The notes under the pieces are model-generated. The model worked only from the letters and a program-made list of their open reading frames with translations, made no database searches and was not told the DNA's origin. Made by a program: the position numbers and the translations under genes. Source: Liolophura sinensis (Eukaryota; Mollusca; Polyplacophora; Chitonida; Chitonidae). Taken from it: DNA of 64,000 nucleotides. This document shows positions 12,475 to 23,000 of the stretch, one piece after another. Location: positions 15,179,335 to 15,243,334 of the forward strand of contig NC_088297.1 in assembly GCF_032854445.1 (NCBI RefSeq), read 5' to 3'. The first letter of the stretch is position 1. Each line of letters starts with the position of its first letter.

Positions 12475-12710
12475 CAGAGTTTTGAGTTCGAAATCTTTTT
12501 TTCATCATAGGTAAAAACAGTCCACCTGTATCATGTGACTTTTGAAAAATTGTTAGGCAACTTTTGTTGACATTAATTTACCTATCACTTGTCTCACCGT
12601 GTTTAAGAGGCAAAAATAAAATCCTGCAATTGTTGCCTAACATTTTTGACAGGTCACACGAAGCAGTAGGACTTTTTCAGCAATAAAAGAGTTTGAACAC
12701 AAAATTCCCC
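12475..12710. mobile_element. MITE-like fold-back element, family D
   Basis: Left arm near 12512-12561 (atcatgtgacttttgaaaaa) and right arm near 12631-12677 (catttttgacaggtcaca) are inverted. Related copies lie at 30935-31080 and 55978-56095. Confidence 0.6.
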
Positions 12711-13233
12711 TGTTGTACAGAAACAGAGCCGTAATAGAGAAAAAAAGAGTACACCAACCTATTTTAGGCCGACAATGCTCCCAAAAGACCTTTCCAAACT
12801 GCTAATCAAGAACACGCAGTTGACCAATCATAAGTAGTCATAAGTTAAAAATAGGTCAACCGGATGTCCTAACACAATGATTACAAATGTTCAATCTTTC
12901 TGTGACATCAGTGTCTCGTGCCGTGACATTTGATGGATTTTTTGTCTATTCAATATTGTACAAGAGTACTAAAGTGCAAGCTTTTAGATTTGTTGCCAAT
13001 TTTGCTGTGAAATGTACATTAGATCATGTTGGTCTAAACATGTTCAGGTGAAATATATCTATTGTACTCCATAATGCAATGTGTTGTTGGTTAAAGTGTT
13101 ATTATTGTAATAGGAGATAAAAATGATAATGCTAACTGTATCTAATTTGGTGAATTAAGAGTGAGAGTGTTGGAGTAAGTGGTTAAGATGTGCCAGTTTT
13201 TTTTTTTAATCACTGTGACACAGGTGTTGATTC

Positions 13234-14937
13234 AGTCCCAGTTTTGGACCAGGAATAACCAACATTCTTAGTCCCAGTTTTGGACCAGGAATAACCAACA
13301 TTCTTAGTCCCAGTCTTGGACCAGGAATAACCAACATTCTTAGCCCCAGTCTTGGACCAGGAATAACCAACATTCTTAGTCCCAGTCCTGGACCAGGAAT
13401 AACCAACATTCTTAGTCCCAGTTTTGGACCAGGAATAACCAACATTCTTAGTCCCTGTCTTGGACCAGGAATAACCAACATTCTTAGTCTCAGTCCTGGA
13501 CCAGGAATAACCAGTATTCTAAGTCTCAGTCCTGGACCAGGAATGACCAACATTCTTAGTCCCAGTTTTGGACCAGGAATGACCAACATTCTTAGTCCCA
13601 GTCTTGGACCAGGAATAACCAACATTCTTACTCCCAGTCCTCGACCAGGAATAACCAACATTCTTAGTCTCAGTCTTGAACCAGGAATAACCAACATTCT
13701 TAGTCCCAGTCCTCGACCAGGAATAACCAACATTCTTAGTCCCAGTCCTGGACCAGGAACAACCAACATTCTTAGTCTCAGTCTTGGACCAGGAATAACC
13801 GACATTCTTACTCCCAGTCCTGGACCAGGAATAACCAATATTCTTAGTCCCAGTCTTGGACCAGGAATAACCAACATTCTAAGTCCCAGTCTTGGACCAG
13901 GAATAACCAATATTCTTAGTCCCAGTTTTGGACCAGGAATAACCAACATTCTTAGTCCCAGTTTTGGACCAGGAATAACCAACATTCTTAGTCCCAGTCT
14001 TGGACCAGGAATAACCAACATTCTTAGCCCCAGTCTTGGACCAGGAATAACCAACATTCTTAGTCCCAGTCCTGGACCAGGAATAACCAACATTCTTAGT
14101 CCCAGTTTTGGACCAGGAATAACCAACATTCTTAGTCCATGTCTTGGACCAGGAATAACCAACATTCTTAGTCTCAGTCCTGGACCAGGAATAACCAGTA
14201 TTCTAAGTCTCAGTCCTGGACCAGGAATGACCAACATTCTTAGTCCCAGTTTTGGACCAGGAATGACCAACATTCTTAGTCCCAGTCTTGGACCAGGAAT
14301 AACCAACATTCTTACTTCCAGTCCTCGACCAGGAATAACCAACATTCTTAGTCTCAGTCTTGAACCAGGAATAACCAACATTCTTAGTCCCAGTCCTCGA
14401 CCAGGAATAACCAACATTCTTAGTCCCAGTCCTGGACCAGGAACAACCAACATTCTTAGTCTCAGTCTTGGACCAGGAATAACCGACATTCTTACTCCCA
14501 GTCCTGGACCAGTAATAACCAATATTCTTAGTCCCAGTCTTGGACCAGGAATAACCAACATTCTAAGTCCCAGTCTTGGACCAGGAATAACCAATATTCT
14601 TAGTCCCAGTCTTGGACCAGGAATAACCAACATTCTTAGTCCCAGTCCTGGACCAGGAACAACCAACATTCTTAGTCCCAGTATAACCAACATTCTTAGT
14701 CCCAGTCCTGGACCAGGAATGACCAACATTCTTAGTCCCAGTTTTGGACCAGAAATAACCAACATTCTTAGTCCTAGTCCTGGACCAGGAATAACCAACA
14801 TTCTTAGTCCCAGTATAACCAACATTCTTAGTCTCAGACCTGGACCAGGAGTAACCAATATTCTTAGTCCCAGTCTTGGACCAGGAATAACCAACATTCT
14901 TAGTCCCAGTCCTGGACCAGGAATAACCAACATTCTT
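13234..14937. repeat. 36-bp minisatellite, about 48 units
   Basis: Unit built from AGTCCCAGTCCTGGACCAGG followed by AATAACCAACATTCTT. There are 48 units, two of them missing 12 bp (near 14677 and 14807). A higher-order duplication of 684 bp (19 units) places the variant ccagtattct at 13511 and 14195. Since 36 is a multiple of three and the unit lacks stops, both strands are open for over 500 codons (plus: 12-residue unit ILSPSLGPGITN; minus: LRMLVIPGPGLG). There is no splice or promoter context, so I treat it as non-coding. Confidence 0.95.
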
Positions 14938-14985
14938 CAGACTCCATCAATATATCTCGGGTGGGTCAGGGTGTTAATATTTATA

Positions 14986-15205
14986 CATTTATTTGATTGG
15001 TATTTTATGCCAAACACTCAGGAATATTTCACTTCTACTATGACAGGAGGAAACCGGGCTCAAGCCCATGACCATCCGCAGGTGGCTCAGAGATCTTCCC
15101 ACGTATGTCTGGAGAGAAATCCAGCATGAGCTGGACTTGAACTCACTGCCACTGTTTTCATAACAGGCTCCTGGGTCATTGCGCCGCTTGGGGTTAATAA
15201 GCTGG
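14986..15205 (-). mobile_element. SINE family 1, nearly full
   Basis: Begins about 50 bp after the minisatellite with tttatttgattggtatttta. It runs through body and B-box region and lacks the outer head. Confidence 0.8.
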
Positions 15206-15610
15206 CTAGTTTAGCTCGTTCTGAGAGGGAAAATCTGTACAAATACAGTAACTTTGCCAAGGTCAGCGATTTACTCTGCAGACCCAAGTTTCCTCCAACC
15301 ATAACACATGCAGCCATTCTCTTAGTAAAAACTTCCTCACAATGTCATTAAACAAGTCAAATAAATCAGTAATGTTTACATCCACATTCATAGATTTGAA
15401 AAAAGAGCAGAACTGCTTTGTGAGATAGGCTACTGTGTCCACTTTCACAATTTTTTGCAAAAACAATTCTTTCATAACTTTCCTGTCAAATCACATTGAC
15501 CAAAGGTGCTATAAACTAGATATTGTAATTTCCACAAAACATGGAAACTTTTGTGTTTGTTCATTTGCCCAGATAGTACATTATTTTTGTACTGTCTTGG
15601 GGAAACTTTC

Positions 15611-15673
15611 ACCACAATATGGCTGAAATATTGCCGTTGTGGCATTAAGCCATAATCATTCATTCATGCATTC
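15611..15673 (+). mobile_element. SINE type 3, tail fragment
   Basis: ggctgaaatattgccgttgt then a cattaagccataatc motif and (CATT)n. The same tail appears at 62624-62682. The upstream body is not recognisable. Confidence 0.6.
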
Positions 15674-16007
15674 TTGGGGAAACTCAAAAAAATTACAAGC
15701 ACGTGACAAAACTTTTAATTTTGTTTGATAAAATGATGAGCCATTTGATTTTAATGTAAATATGATGAATGATTTGAGATGAAACACTTCCAATGAGCAT
15801 CATTATTTTGAAAAGGTAATGACAGATCTATCCACATATACGCAGTTCTAGAGATATCTACAAGAAGTCTACACAGGGACGTCTGCATGAGTTGTGCCCC
15901 TTTCCTGATCAACCATCCTTTCTGAAAGTTGTAGTCATCAATGAAGAAGACATGACCATTTTTCTCTCTTCTTCTTGAAACAGTTTCATGATGACTGAAT
16001 GTTTATA

Positions 16008-16081
16008 TCATGTCTCCTCGTCACTCAGTTTTGACAACTTCTCGAAATATTCTCTTGCCAAGATTTTCTTCGGGATTATGT
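16008..16081 (-). CDS. CHRAC1: CHRAC1 exon 3 (stop)
   Basis: Acceptor cttttgcag. In the phase set by exon 2 it reads DIIPKKILAREYFEKLSKLS and DEET, then TGA at 16010-16008. Confidence 0.93.
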
Positions 16082-18030
16082 CTGCAAAAGAAAAATAACT
16101 GACTGATCAAGGTAAATAAAGGAATCAAGATTGCAACAGGGAGCCTGTCACTCTTTAAGTGTATACCAGGATTGGCGATAAGTTCTGAACCACAAAGCCT
16201 GTTGAGTTTGGGTGTGGGTAAACGGAGTAGGGTAACGCTAACTTTATTGAAGTCATTACAATGCAGGAGAATAAGTTCCTCGAAGCCATTTCCCGAAAAT
16301 TTTGTACATTTCACAGAAAATAAGTATAACACAGGGGTCATTAGGAGATACAAAATATGCTTCTACATAGAAAAAAAGAAAAGAAATTCATTTTTTTTGC
16401 AAAACTTTCTCTTCATTTTCCTTAAAACCATAATTTTTGTTTTAGAGTTCTGCTTCTTATACCTTTCAAATGCAAAAATGTGTTTACCTTGTAAAAACTG
16501 TAGAGTGTCATCCGAGTTCACCACCTCGGCTAAATCTTTGTACAAAACATTATTTTTATCCTTGCTCTCCACCAATGATATCCTGGCCAAATTCTGTACA
16601 AACATTTCCTGAAATGAAAAAAAGAATGACATAAATTTTTTTATACAAAAACATCTTTGAGAGGCATTTAGAAGTTGAGTTGGATAACATTACGAGATAT
16701 ATGGATAACAACTTCTGTTTACTGGGAAGCACGAAAACGGTATTAGTATCTATACCGAAACTGTGCTTCCAAATAAACAGAAGTTGTTAACCGTATATCT
16801 CGTTATGTTATTCATCCAAAAAGCCGACAAAAAACACTGTTGATTTCAACCAACTCTGTTTTACTTACTCATTTTATTTAATTGACTGACTTTTAGTTTA
16901 ATGCCCCATTCAAGAAGTTAACTTTGATAGAGGACTGGTTATAAGTGTAATGAATGATTTGGCCTTACAGTAACGCCATATTGGCAGTAGTTTAGCCATT
17001 TTAGGGAAGGAGAATTCATGAGTGTTCAGTGTAAACAAACCACCAACCTTCAGCAAGTAACTGATAAACCTTTCCATATTTGAAGTGTGGACGAGTGGTT
17101 TTCATGCCTGATCCCTTTGATAATGTCTGATTTTGCAAAATTTTGTTGTGTCAAGACTCAAAACCAACGCCAGGACACCTTTCATTTAAAATGTGGTGCA
17201 GTTACCTGCCTTTCTCAAGCATGTTGAGACTGGCAGTACACTGGATCACCTTAAGCACTACCAAAGAATATCAGTTCCACCTTGTAAATAACCAATTAAC
17301 ATTGTGGTTGATGATAAGGTAAGGAACACGGCAAATTTAAGGAATTTTTGTGTCAAATGACGTGACAAACTGCTACAGCACCTGAATCAGATTTTTGAAT
17401 GGAATGTGATCTGACATTGGTTTACAGCCATCAAAATGCTGACCAAAAATATGCCAAACCTAATGATCATTGAATGAAAGAATGGGCAAATTACATAACA
17501 ATCACCACTGACTGATTATTGCCACCAAGACACCAGGAACAATTTAGACAATTCCCTGTCCATTCGAGTACGTATTACCCTGGGGTTAACTCTGATTTAA
17601 AATGAGACGATGCCATAATATCTCTGTGTGAGTATCCAAAACACTACGGCACCCAAGGCAATCATAGAACATGAATCACATAACGCACTTCACCTATCTC
17701 CATGAGTGAAGCTAACAGCAGATTTAACAATGTACTGCAGTACTGAGCTGCTAGGTCATCATTAGGTCAGACGACCCGCATTCGTGCGGCTAGCACCTCA
17801 CCGTGCAGGCCGTCTCCACTAACGTTATTAAAGGTCCAGTTTTCGTGACAACAACAAAAGGCGCAAGTAGAGCACACAAGTAATAAGAACAAGTTTTCAT
17901 CGCATTGTACCGTGGCTTTTCCTGTCATAAACAATGCCTCTTGACTTATGCTTGATACGTCCGGTGAGCTTTTCATAATCGTCTTAATCCTCGACAAGGG
18001 AAGAACGCTTTCTTTCTCTGAACCCGCCAT
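16008..18030 (-). CDS. CHRAC1: CHRAC1, chromatin accessibility complex subunit 1
   Basis: Exons on the minus strand: 18030-17911 (40 codons), 16608-16488 and 16081-16008, totalling 104 aa. Phases are 0 and 1 and all splice sites are GT-AG. The protein is a short histone-fold protein of the NF-YC/H2A-like group: LPLSRIKTIMKSSPDVSSIS (from residue 10), then the joined KATEMFVQNLA at 38-48 and DIIPKKILAREYF near the end, close to vertebrate CHRAC1. In the family it pairs with POLE3, binds DNA, and works with ISWI/ACF1 in nucleosome sliding in the nucleus. It is shorter than the human protein (131 aa) because the acidic tail is absent: the stop follows KLSDEET. The gene lies head to head with EEF1D. 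Confidence 0.95.
16488..16608 (-). CDS. CHRAC1: CHRAC1 exon 2
   Basis: Acceptor catttcag, donor gtaaac. Encodes EMFVQNLARISLVESKDKNN through DDTLQFLQ, the central and last helices of the histone fold. Confidence 0.95.
16609..17910 (-). other. CHRAC1 intron 1
   Basis: 1.3 kb. Apart from the fold-back element at 16680-16819 nothing further was recognised. Confidence 0.7.
16680..16819. mobile_element. Palindromic fold-back element in CHRAC1 intron 1
   Basis: Arms of about 55 bp: ttggataacattacgagata / tatctcgttatgttattcat, and acttctgtttactgggaag / cttccaaataaacagaagt, around a small inner inverted repeat (acggtatta / tataccg). It can form a long hairpin. Confidence 0.75.
17911..18030 (-). CDS. 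CHRAC1: CHRAC1 exon 1 (start)
   Basis: ATG at 18030 opens 40 codons beginning MAGSEKESVLPLSRIK and ending GKAT before a gtacaa donor. Reading past the donor gives a Cys-rich false tail. Confidence 0.95.
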
Positions 18031-18143
18031 AATGACTACTCTCTGTCCTATGGTTGTTTTCGCTCTTGGAGAATTGAAGCCTTTGTAATTTAAGCCAATC
18101 AGATTAGGTCCTTATCGTCCACGCTGACTATCTGACTGACGTT
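18031..18143. promoter_or_regulatory. Bidirectional CHRAC1/EEF1D promoter region
   Basis: Only 113 bp separate the CHRAC1 start codon (minus) from the candidate EEF1D transcription start (plus). A CCAATCAG motif (NF-Y type) lies at 18095-18102, about 45 bp before the TOP tract. No TATA box was seen. Confidence 0.7.
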
Positions 18144-18187
18144 CCTTTCCGGCTACAGCGTGGTCCTTACGACTTCATCATCTTTCT
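18144..18187 (+). promoter_or_regulatory. EEF1D: EEF1D non-coding exon 1 with 5' TOP start
   Basis: The pyrimidine tract cctttcc begins at 18144 and is followed 44 bp later by a strong donor (gtaagt at 18188). eEF1 subunit mRNAs in animals are TOP mRNAs, translated under mTOR/LARP1 control. Exon position and start site are inferred from this and from the acceptor before the ATG exon. Confidence 0.6.
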
Positions 18188-18546
18188 GTAAGTGCAATAA
18201 ATGGAATATTTTCGTGATTTAAGAAGGCCTGTGCTTTCTTTGAGTGCTACACAATTTGAGGCATGTATCAGCATTTCTGCAAAACTGTCAAATCAACCCC
18301 TCGTTTTCCATAAAGCAGAAATAAATGCTACTAAGTAAGAAACCGGATTTTTTCGTGATGGGAAAAACCAGTCAAGACTCCGAACTCTTCGGCTTTCGCC
18401 AGCAAACTAAAGGGAGTTAGTAAAGTGTTAGGTGCGTTCACGTGGCACACTGACTTCCCGTGATAAATTTGTGACTAGAACCCGGTCAAACGGAAAAACC
18501 GATTGTCCGCATATGTAGAACTGTGGTTCAGTGGGGAAGTGGCTAT

Positions 18547-18698
18547 CTCTGTAAGGCTGTGATGACGTATACTATCAGAGGCCTGCCTTGTTCCATAAGC
18601 TTACCTTGAATACTTCAACCCCTCAGGTTCAGAGGTGTTCAAGGTAAGCCTATGGAACAACAGAGGGCTGTGATAGTATACGTAACAACCCTACAGAG
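18547..18698. mobile_element. Palindromic MITE-like element in EEF1D intron 1
   Basis: Outer arms ctctgtaaggctgtgatgac... / ...gtaacaaccctacagag and inner arms tccataagcttaccttgaa / ttcaaggtaagcctatgga give a near-complete 150-bp hairpin about 400 bp downstream of the promoter. Confidence 0.75.
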
Positions 18699-19598
18699 CT
18701 GTGAGGTGGCCCTAGTGTAAAGCAGGACCTTCAGCCATTGTTATGTTGAAAGTGGAAGCACAACGTTGGTGATGTTACAGTTTCTCAGTTTCTAGCATAA
18801 CATTATACTGTCCTTCATGTGACGTCATCATAATGACCTGGGAAAGGAACTTTTGACGTCAACAAACGACGTCAGGGCCCTGCTGCCGGATGTTTGACAG
18901 ATCCCCATTAAATATTGAATGTTGATGTCTATTTTCAAGAATTTCTAATTTTTATCTTCCTCAGTGTTAATCATTGAACTGAAAAATCCAGTTGGTCTGT
19001 TCTACAAAGCATTTGTAGAACAAAGTGGGCCTTTAAATTCACTCTAAAACGGCTGCACACATCAATTTTTTGTGTGGACTGAAGAGAAAAGGACCCTTTC
19101 AATGACTCATGCACATTTGAATCCATTTCAGACTAGTTCTTTTGCAGAAAGTCTGATGAAGAGTTGACTTTACTCTCTTCAAAATCATGGTGTGCATGTG
19201 CGACACATCGTTTGCATCCAAAATCATGGCTGGATCCTATTCATCCCCTTTAGGAAGCTTTGGGAAATTACAGAAAGCAGTCAATTACTAACCTCCCCAG
19301 CCTATCCAATTACTCCTTTGCAGTGCTTACATTGTCCTAGAGCACCAGTCCAGAGTGATTAAATCCTGAGCTGTTTAACATCTCCACCTGCGTTAACCAG
19401 ACAAAAATGACCGCCCATCATTTACGCCATCCAGGCTCCTGGGCCATGCCTTTATTTGGTGGTAAGGACCAGAAACAAGGATAACCAGGTATCTAGGATC
19501 ATAATAGGCCAAAAACAGTGGCCATTATGGGAAGTTGAAGTCAGTCCGGTGCTGCAGGACCCTGAATGCGGTAACTACCACTACACCAACTGGCATGC

Positions 19599-19863
19599 GG
19601 GGGCCTCCGTGGCTCAGTTGGTTAGCACGCTAGCACAGCGTAATGACCCAGGAGTCTCTCACCAATGCGGTCATTGCGAGTTCAAGCCCAGCTCATGCTG
19701 GCTTCCTCTCCGGCTGTAAGTGGAAAGGTCCACCAGCACCGGCTGATGATGGTGGTTTTCCCCTGGGCTCTGCGCGGTTTCCACCCACCATAATGCTGGC
19801 TGCCGTCGTATAAGTGAAATATTCTTGAGTAGGGCGTAAAACACCAATCAAATAAATAAATGA
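19599..19863 (+). mobile_element. SINE family 1, full length (reference copy)
   Basis: About 265 bp. tRNA-like head with A-box-like gtggctcagttggttagcac and B-box-like gagttcaagcc, body with gctcatgctggcttcctctc and ccaccataatgctggc, then gtataagtgaaatattcttg, a caccaatcaa motif and (AAAT)n. Flanked by 14-bp duplications ACCAACTGGCATGC (19585-19598) and ACCAGCTGGCATGC (19864-19877). It fits a Pol III SINE mobilised by a LINE. Confidence 0.95.
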
Positions 19864-19966
19864 ACCAGCTGGCATGCAATTTGAACAGCCAAGGTTCTGA
19901 ATTTGACTGTTTGTGACTTGCTAAGTTATGGCTTTTTTTTTTTTTCTTACAGATTCCACCATAGTC

Positions 19967-20077
19967 ATGACGAACCATCCCTTGACGCAAGACAGTGTGT
20001 GGTTGAACCAGTCCAAGTTTGAGGATGCTGAGAGGGTGTACCAGGAGGCATTGGCAGGGACAGGAGGAGCACAAAGG
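19967..20077 (+). CDS. EEF1D: EEF1D coding exon 1
   Basis: The exon begins at 19953 after a T-rich tract and ttacag, with 14 nt of 5' UTR. ATG at 19967 is the first start. Encodes 37 residues, [20 protein letters not shown] and on to GGAQR, then gtgaga. Confidence 0.96.
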
Positions 20078-23000
20078 GTGAGATATCTGTAGGGGTGATT
20101 CATTATGCATTTGATCAAGACCGATCACATGTGGCACAATCACTCTCTGCTCCTGATCGGAAGATCTTTGTTCATGTCAAAGGCTACTGCTGCTTTTTTT
20201 TGCTTGTCGTTATGCAGATTAAAGTAACTTTATGGATGTGTATTAGTAATTTGTAAACGCCACCACACAGGCTTTTACTACATCGCATCATGCTATTTCT
20301 GCCTCCCTCCTCTGCCAAAAAAACACTGTTGCTTTTTGTTAACCTTATTCAACGTTTACCTTGCATCAAGGAAGTATACATTTTGGAAGGGACCTCTGTG
20401 GCCTGGTGGTTAACGTGCTTGCGCAGCACAGTGAACCAGGAGCTTCTTAACAATGCAGTCGCTGTCTGTCCAAAAGTCCATTTCATGCTAGCATCCTCTC
20501 AGGTCGTACATAGAAAGATCTACCAGTAACCTACAGATGGTCATGGGTTTCCCCCAAGCTTTGCTACGTTTCCTCCCACTATAATGCTGGCTGCCATCAT
20601 ATAAGGGAAATATTGTTGAGTACGGGGTAAAATGCCAGTCAAAATTAATTAGCGGCAAAAAAGTACTTAATGACAGATGGGAATTTCACTTGAGAACCAT
20701 AAAAAGTATATTTTTCAAACATCCACCATACACATTCACAATGATGTATGTAAATGCAGGTGGTGAATTATTCTTTCCACTGGATAATTTCTGTACTTGA
20801 CAATGTAAGAGGACTACAAATAATTCCTTGTTACACATCTGGTGGTTAGAGCTACGTTTGCTCTTGCATGGTATTTAATTGGGAATGGAACTTGTGAAAA
20901 CCTTGATGAACAGAACTGCAAAGAACACGGAGACGGTTGCATAATAGCAGCGCGGTTATTACCTCCCTTTACCCTTCTTGTCATTGGTAATAGCATTGTG
21001 AGTAGGAAGACAGTAACAAATCCGCCAGCTGTCATAAACCTTGTATTAAAGGCTGGTTTCGCCTGCTCAGATACAAAAGTGAAGACATTGGGCAAGCCTG
21101 ATGTGTTGGGCCAGCAATAGCCCAAAGAAAACGGGTTTAATGTGACCCTATTAGATAAAAAAAAAAGATTGCTAGGGAATTCCTTTTTGGTTTTGGCGTT
21201 TAAATGAAAAAGAAAGGGTTTTTAGAAAAATTGATTTTGAGAGAAAGTTGCCAATTCTTTCAAAATCCAAATGAAAACTATTTTTAGGGGCTTTTAATGG
21301 AGGGTTGGTCAGAAACAAAAATAATTTTATGATGGCCTAATGTGTACCTTTAGGCAAAGAAACCGGCCGGAAATATGAATCCTCAGAAGCTGGGGAAAAG
21401 ACAGGCCAGTACAGAATCCTGTTTGTTTGTTCTGTAGAAATTGTTACATTTTTCTTCTTTTATGTGTTGTGTTCATGGTTTAAATTTAGACCTCAGTACA
21501 TGCATGGAGACTGTCCACTTCTGTCTCTTGTTGATGTTTTTTGTGTTCTGGTGTTGACGGCTTCTATGAGTACATGTACGTCTACTTTGTTATTTCTTTG
21601 TAGCTGTTCTGTTGTGTATTAACTCTGGGCTTTCTGAGTTGTAATGACAGCTGCATGAGTATGTCTCCACCTATTAATGATGAATGGAAGCTGTTCTTGA
21701 TGTGATAAGGTTACTTTGTCCAGTCATGAAGCTGATCAGATGAGTCCAGGGGCGATAAGTCTACCCCTGATGCAATACAGTTGTACCGACTTTTTTTTTT
21801 GTTTGTTTTAAGGTAGTTATCAGCTACCTGCAGCCTGATTCTTCAGTAAAATTTTTAACTGGTAAACCGTCTACTTTGGCTATAGTTTCTATTTTACTTC
21901 ATTTAATTATCTGCTAGGCAACCGGCTACTTTTCCGACTCAAAATGCCCTGATGACATGAACAATTTTGCCGCGCCCTTGCTGCTGTTCCCTTTACATGG
22001 ATTTAGATTGTTTTGTCATTTTGACAATTTGTATGTAGCTTCTGTGTTTCTTGTTAACCACAGTTTGTGGTAATGTTTCATCTATTGCAGTTGATCACAG
22101 TATTAAGTTGATCACAGTATTAAGTTGATCACAGACTTCATTTTTTCTTTGCTTACTTTTGTCCAGTTTCATCGTAATACAGGTAGAGTTAATTACGTAT
22201 CGTGTGCAAATATAAAATCAGACACAGGATTTGATACTGTTTTAAGTATTTAAGGTAAAAAGTTGAATGAAGTTTATTCGGTGTAATTTGAAAAAAGGTT
22301 TTACTCTTCACTGCCAATTATCCAATGCCTTTAAAGTCATATTGAAAATTATGAACTGAATACTGAAATACACATACATCATGTTCATGTTACACACTTC
22401 CTCATGCACTGGTAATATGATTCTTTTTCAAAACATGTTTACCAGGTGTTTATTCATGCTTATTCAGAGGGCATTATTCTGTGTCGACATACAAAATTGT
22501 ACTTTTTATGAACAAGCCGAATTGGCCAATACAGCGAATGTGGTTTTGTCTCTGATGTCAAATTCAATTGACCGGCCCCGATGGCACAGTTGGTAGAGCG
22601 TCTGCTTCAGGAGCGGTAGATCCAGGGTCAGTCCTGTGCCCGAGTCACACCTAGAACATTAAAGAGGAAGTTGTAACTTCCTCGCTTGGCATTCAGCATG
22701 GAGGGGATAGTGCAACAACTGGTTGACCCGTATCAGTATAATGGCTTGGGTGGGGCAGCTTACTTGCCTTCGTTAAGGTGTTTCAGTGAGGCAGCACTAG
22801 ATAAAAAGAGCCTTGGAAATCTGTCCTGCAACAAGGAGACGCTTTACACGCACTCTAAGGATTCCCTCGTCGTCATATGACTGAAAATTATTCAGTACGA
22901 CGGTGAACCCCAAGCACTCACTCACTCATTCACTCACTCAAATTCAGTTGTTGCATAAATCACTTTGAGAGTCGTATGTCATATATATAAAAATCTAAGG

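Larger units (their letters stand above)
8891..13233. other. 3' UTR / intergenic region
   Basis: Downstream of the unrecognised gene. Contains two SINE 3' parts, dispersed repeat C, and two inverted-repeat elements. No splice-consistent coding region seen. AATAAA strings occur near 9114-9134 in a SINE tail and might serve as a polyadenylation signal. Confidence 0.5.
14938..16007. other. Intergenic region between minisatellite and CHRAC1
   Basis: Holds one SINE (14986-15205), a tail of a third SINE type (15611-15673) and AT-rich sequence that probably includes the CHRAC1 3' UTR. No clear AATAAA was seen on the minus strand. ATTAAA-type hexamers occur near 15713 and 15750. Confidence 0.5.
18188..19952 (+). 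other. EEF1D intron 1 (5' UTR intron)
   Basis: Starts at a strong donor and ends at tttttttttttcttacag. Contains a palindromic element (18547-18698), several GACGT motifs near 18820-18880 and a full-length SINE. Confidence 0.6.

Noticed and set aside
13206-14933. 575-codon minus-strand and 528-codon plus-strand frames
   Set aside because: Pure 36-bp tandem repeat, open on both strands by unit length. No start context, splice sites or conserved domain.
19605-19690. tRNA gene
   Set aside because: A- and B-box-like sequence belongs to the SINE head. No cloverleaf with a plausible anticodon arm was seen.
20290-20529. 79-codon frame
   Set aside because: Overlaps a SINE; no independent support.
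20842-21120. 92-codon plus-strand frame
   Set aside because: Lies in an EEF1D intron, has no recognisable domain, and an antisense frame of similar length overlaps it.
21675-21735. C/D box snoRNA in EEF1D intron 2 (AATGATGAA ... CTGA)
   Set aside because: Boxes alone are common in AT-rich DNA. No terminal stem or guide region could be identified.
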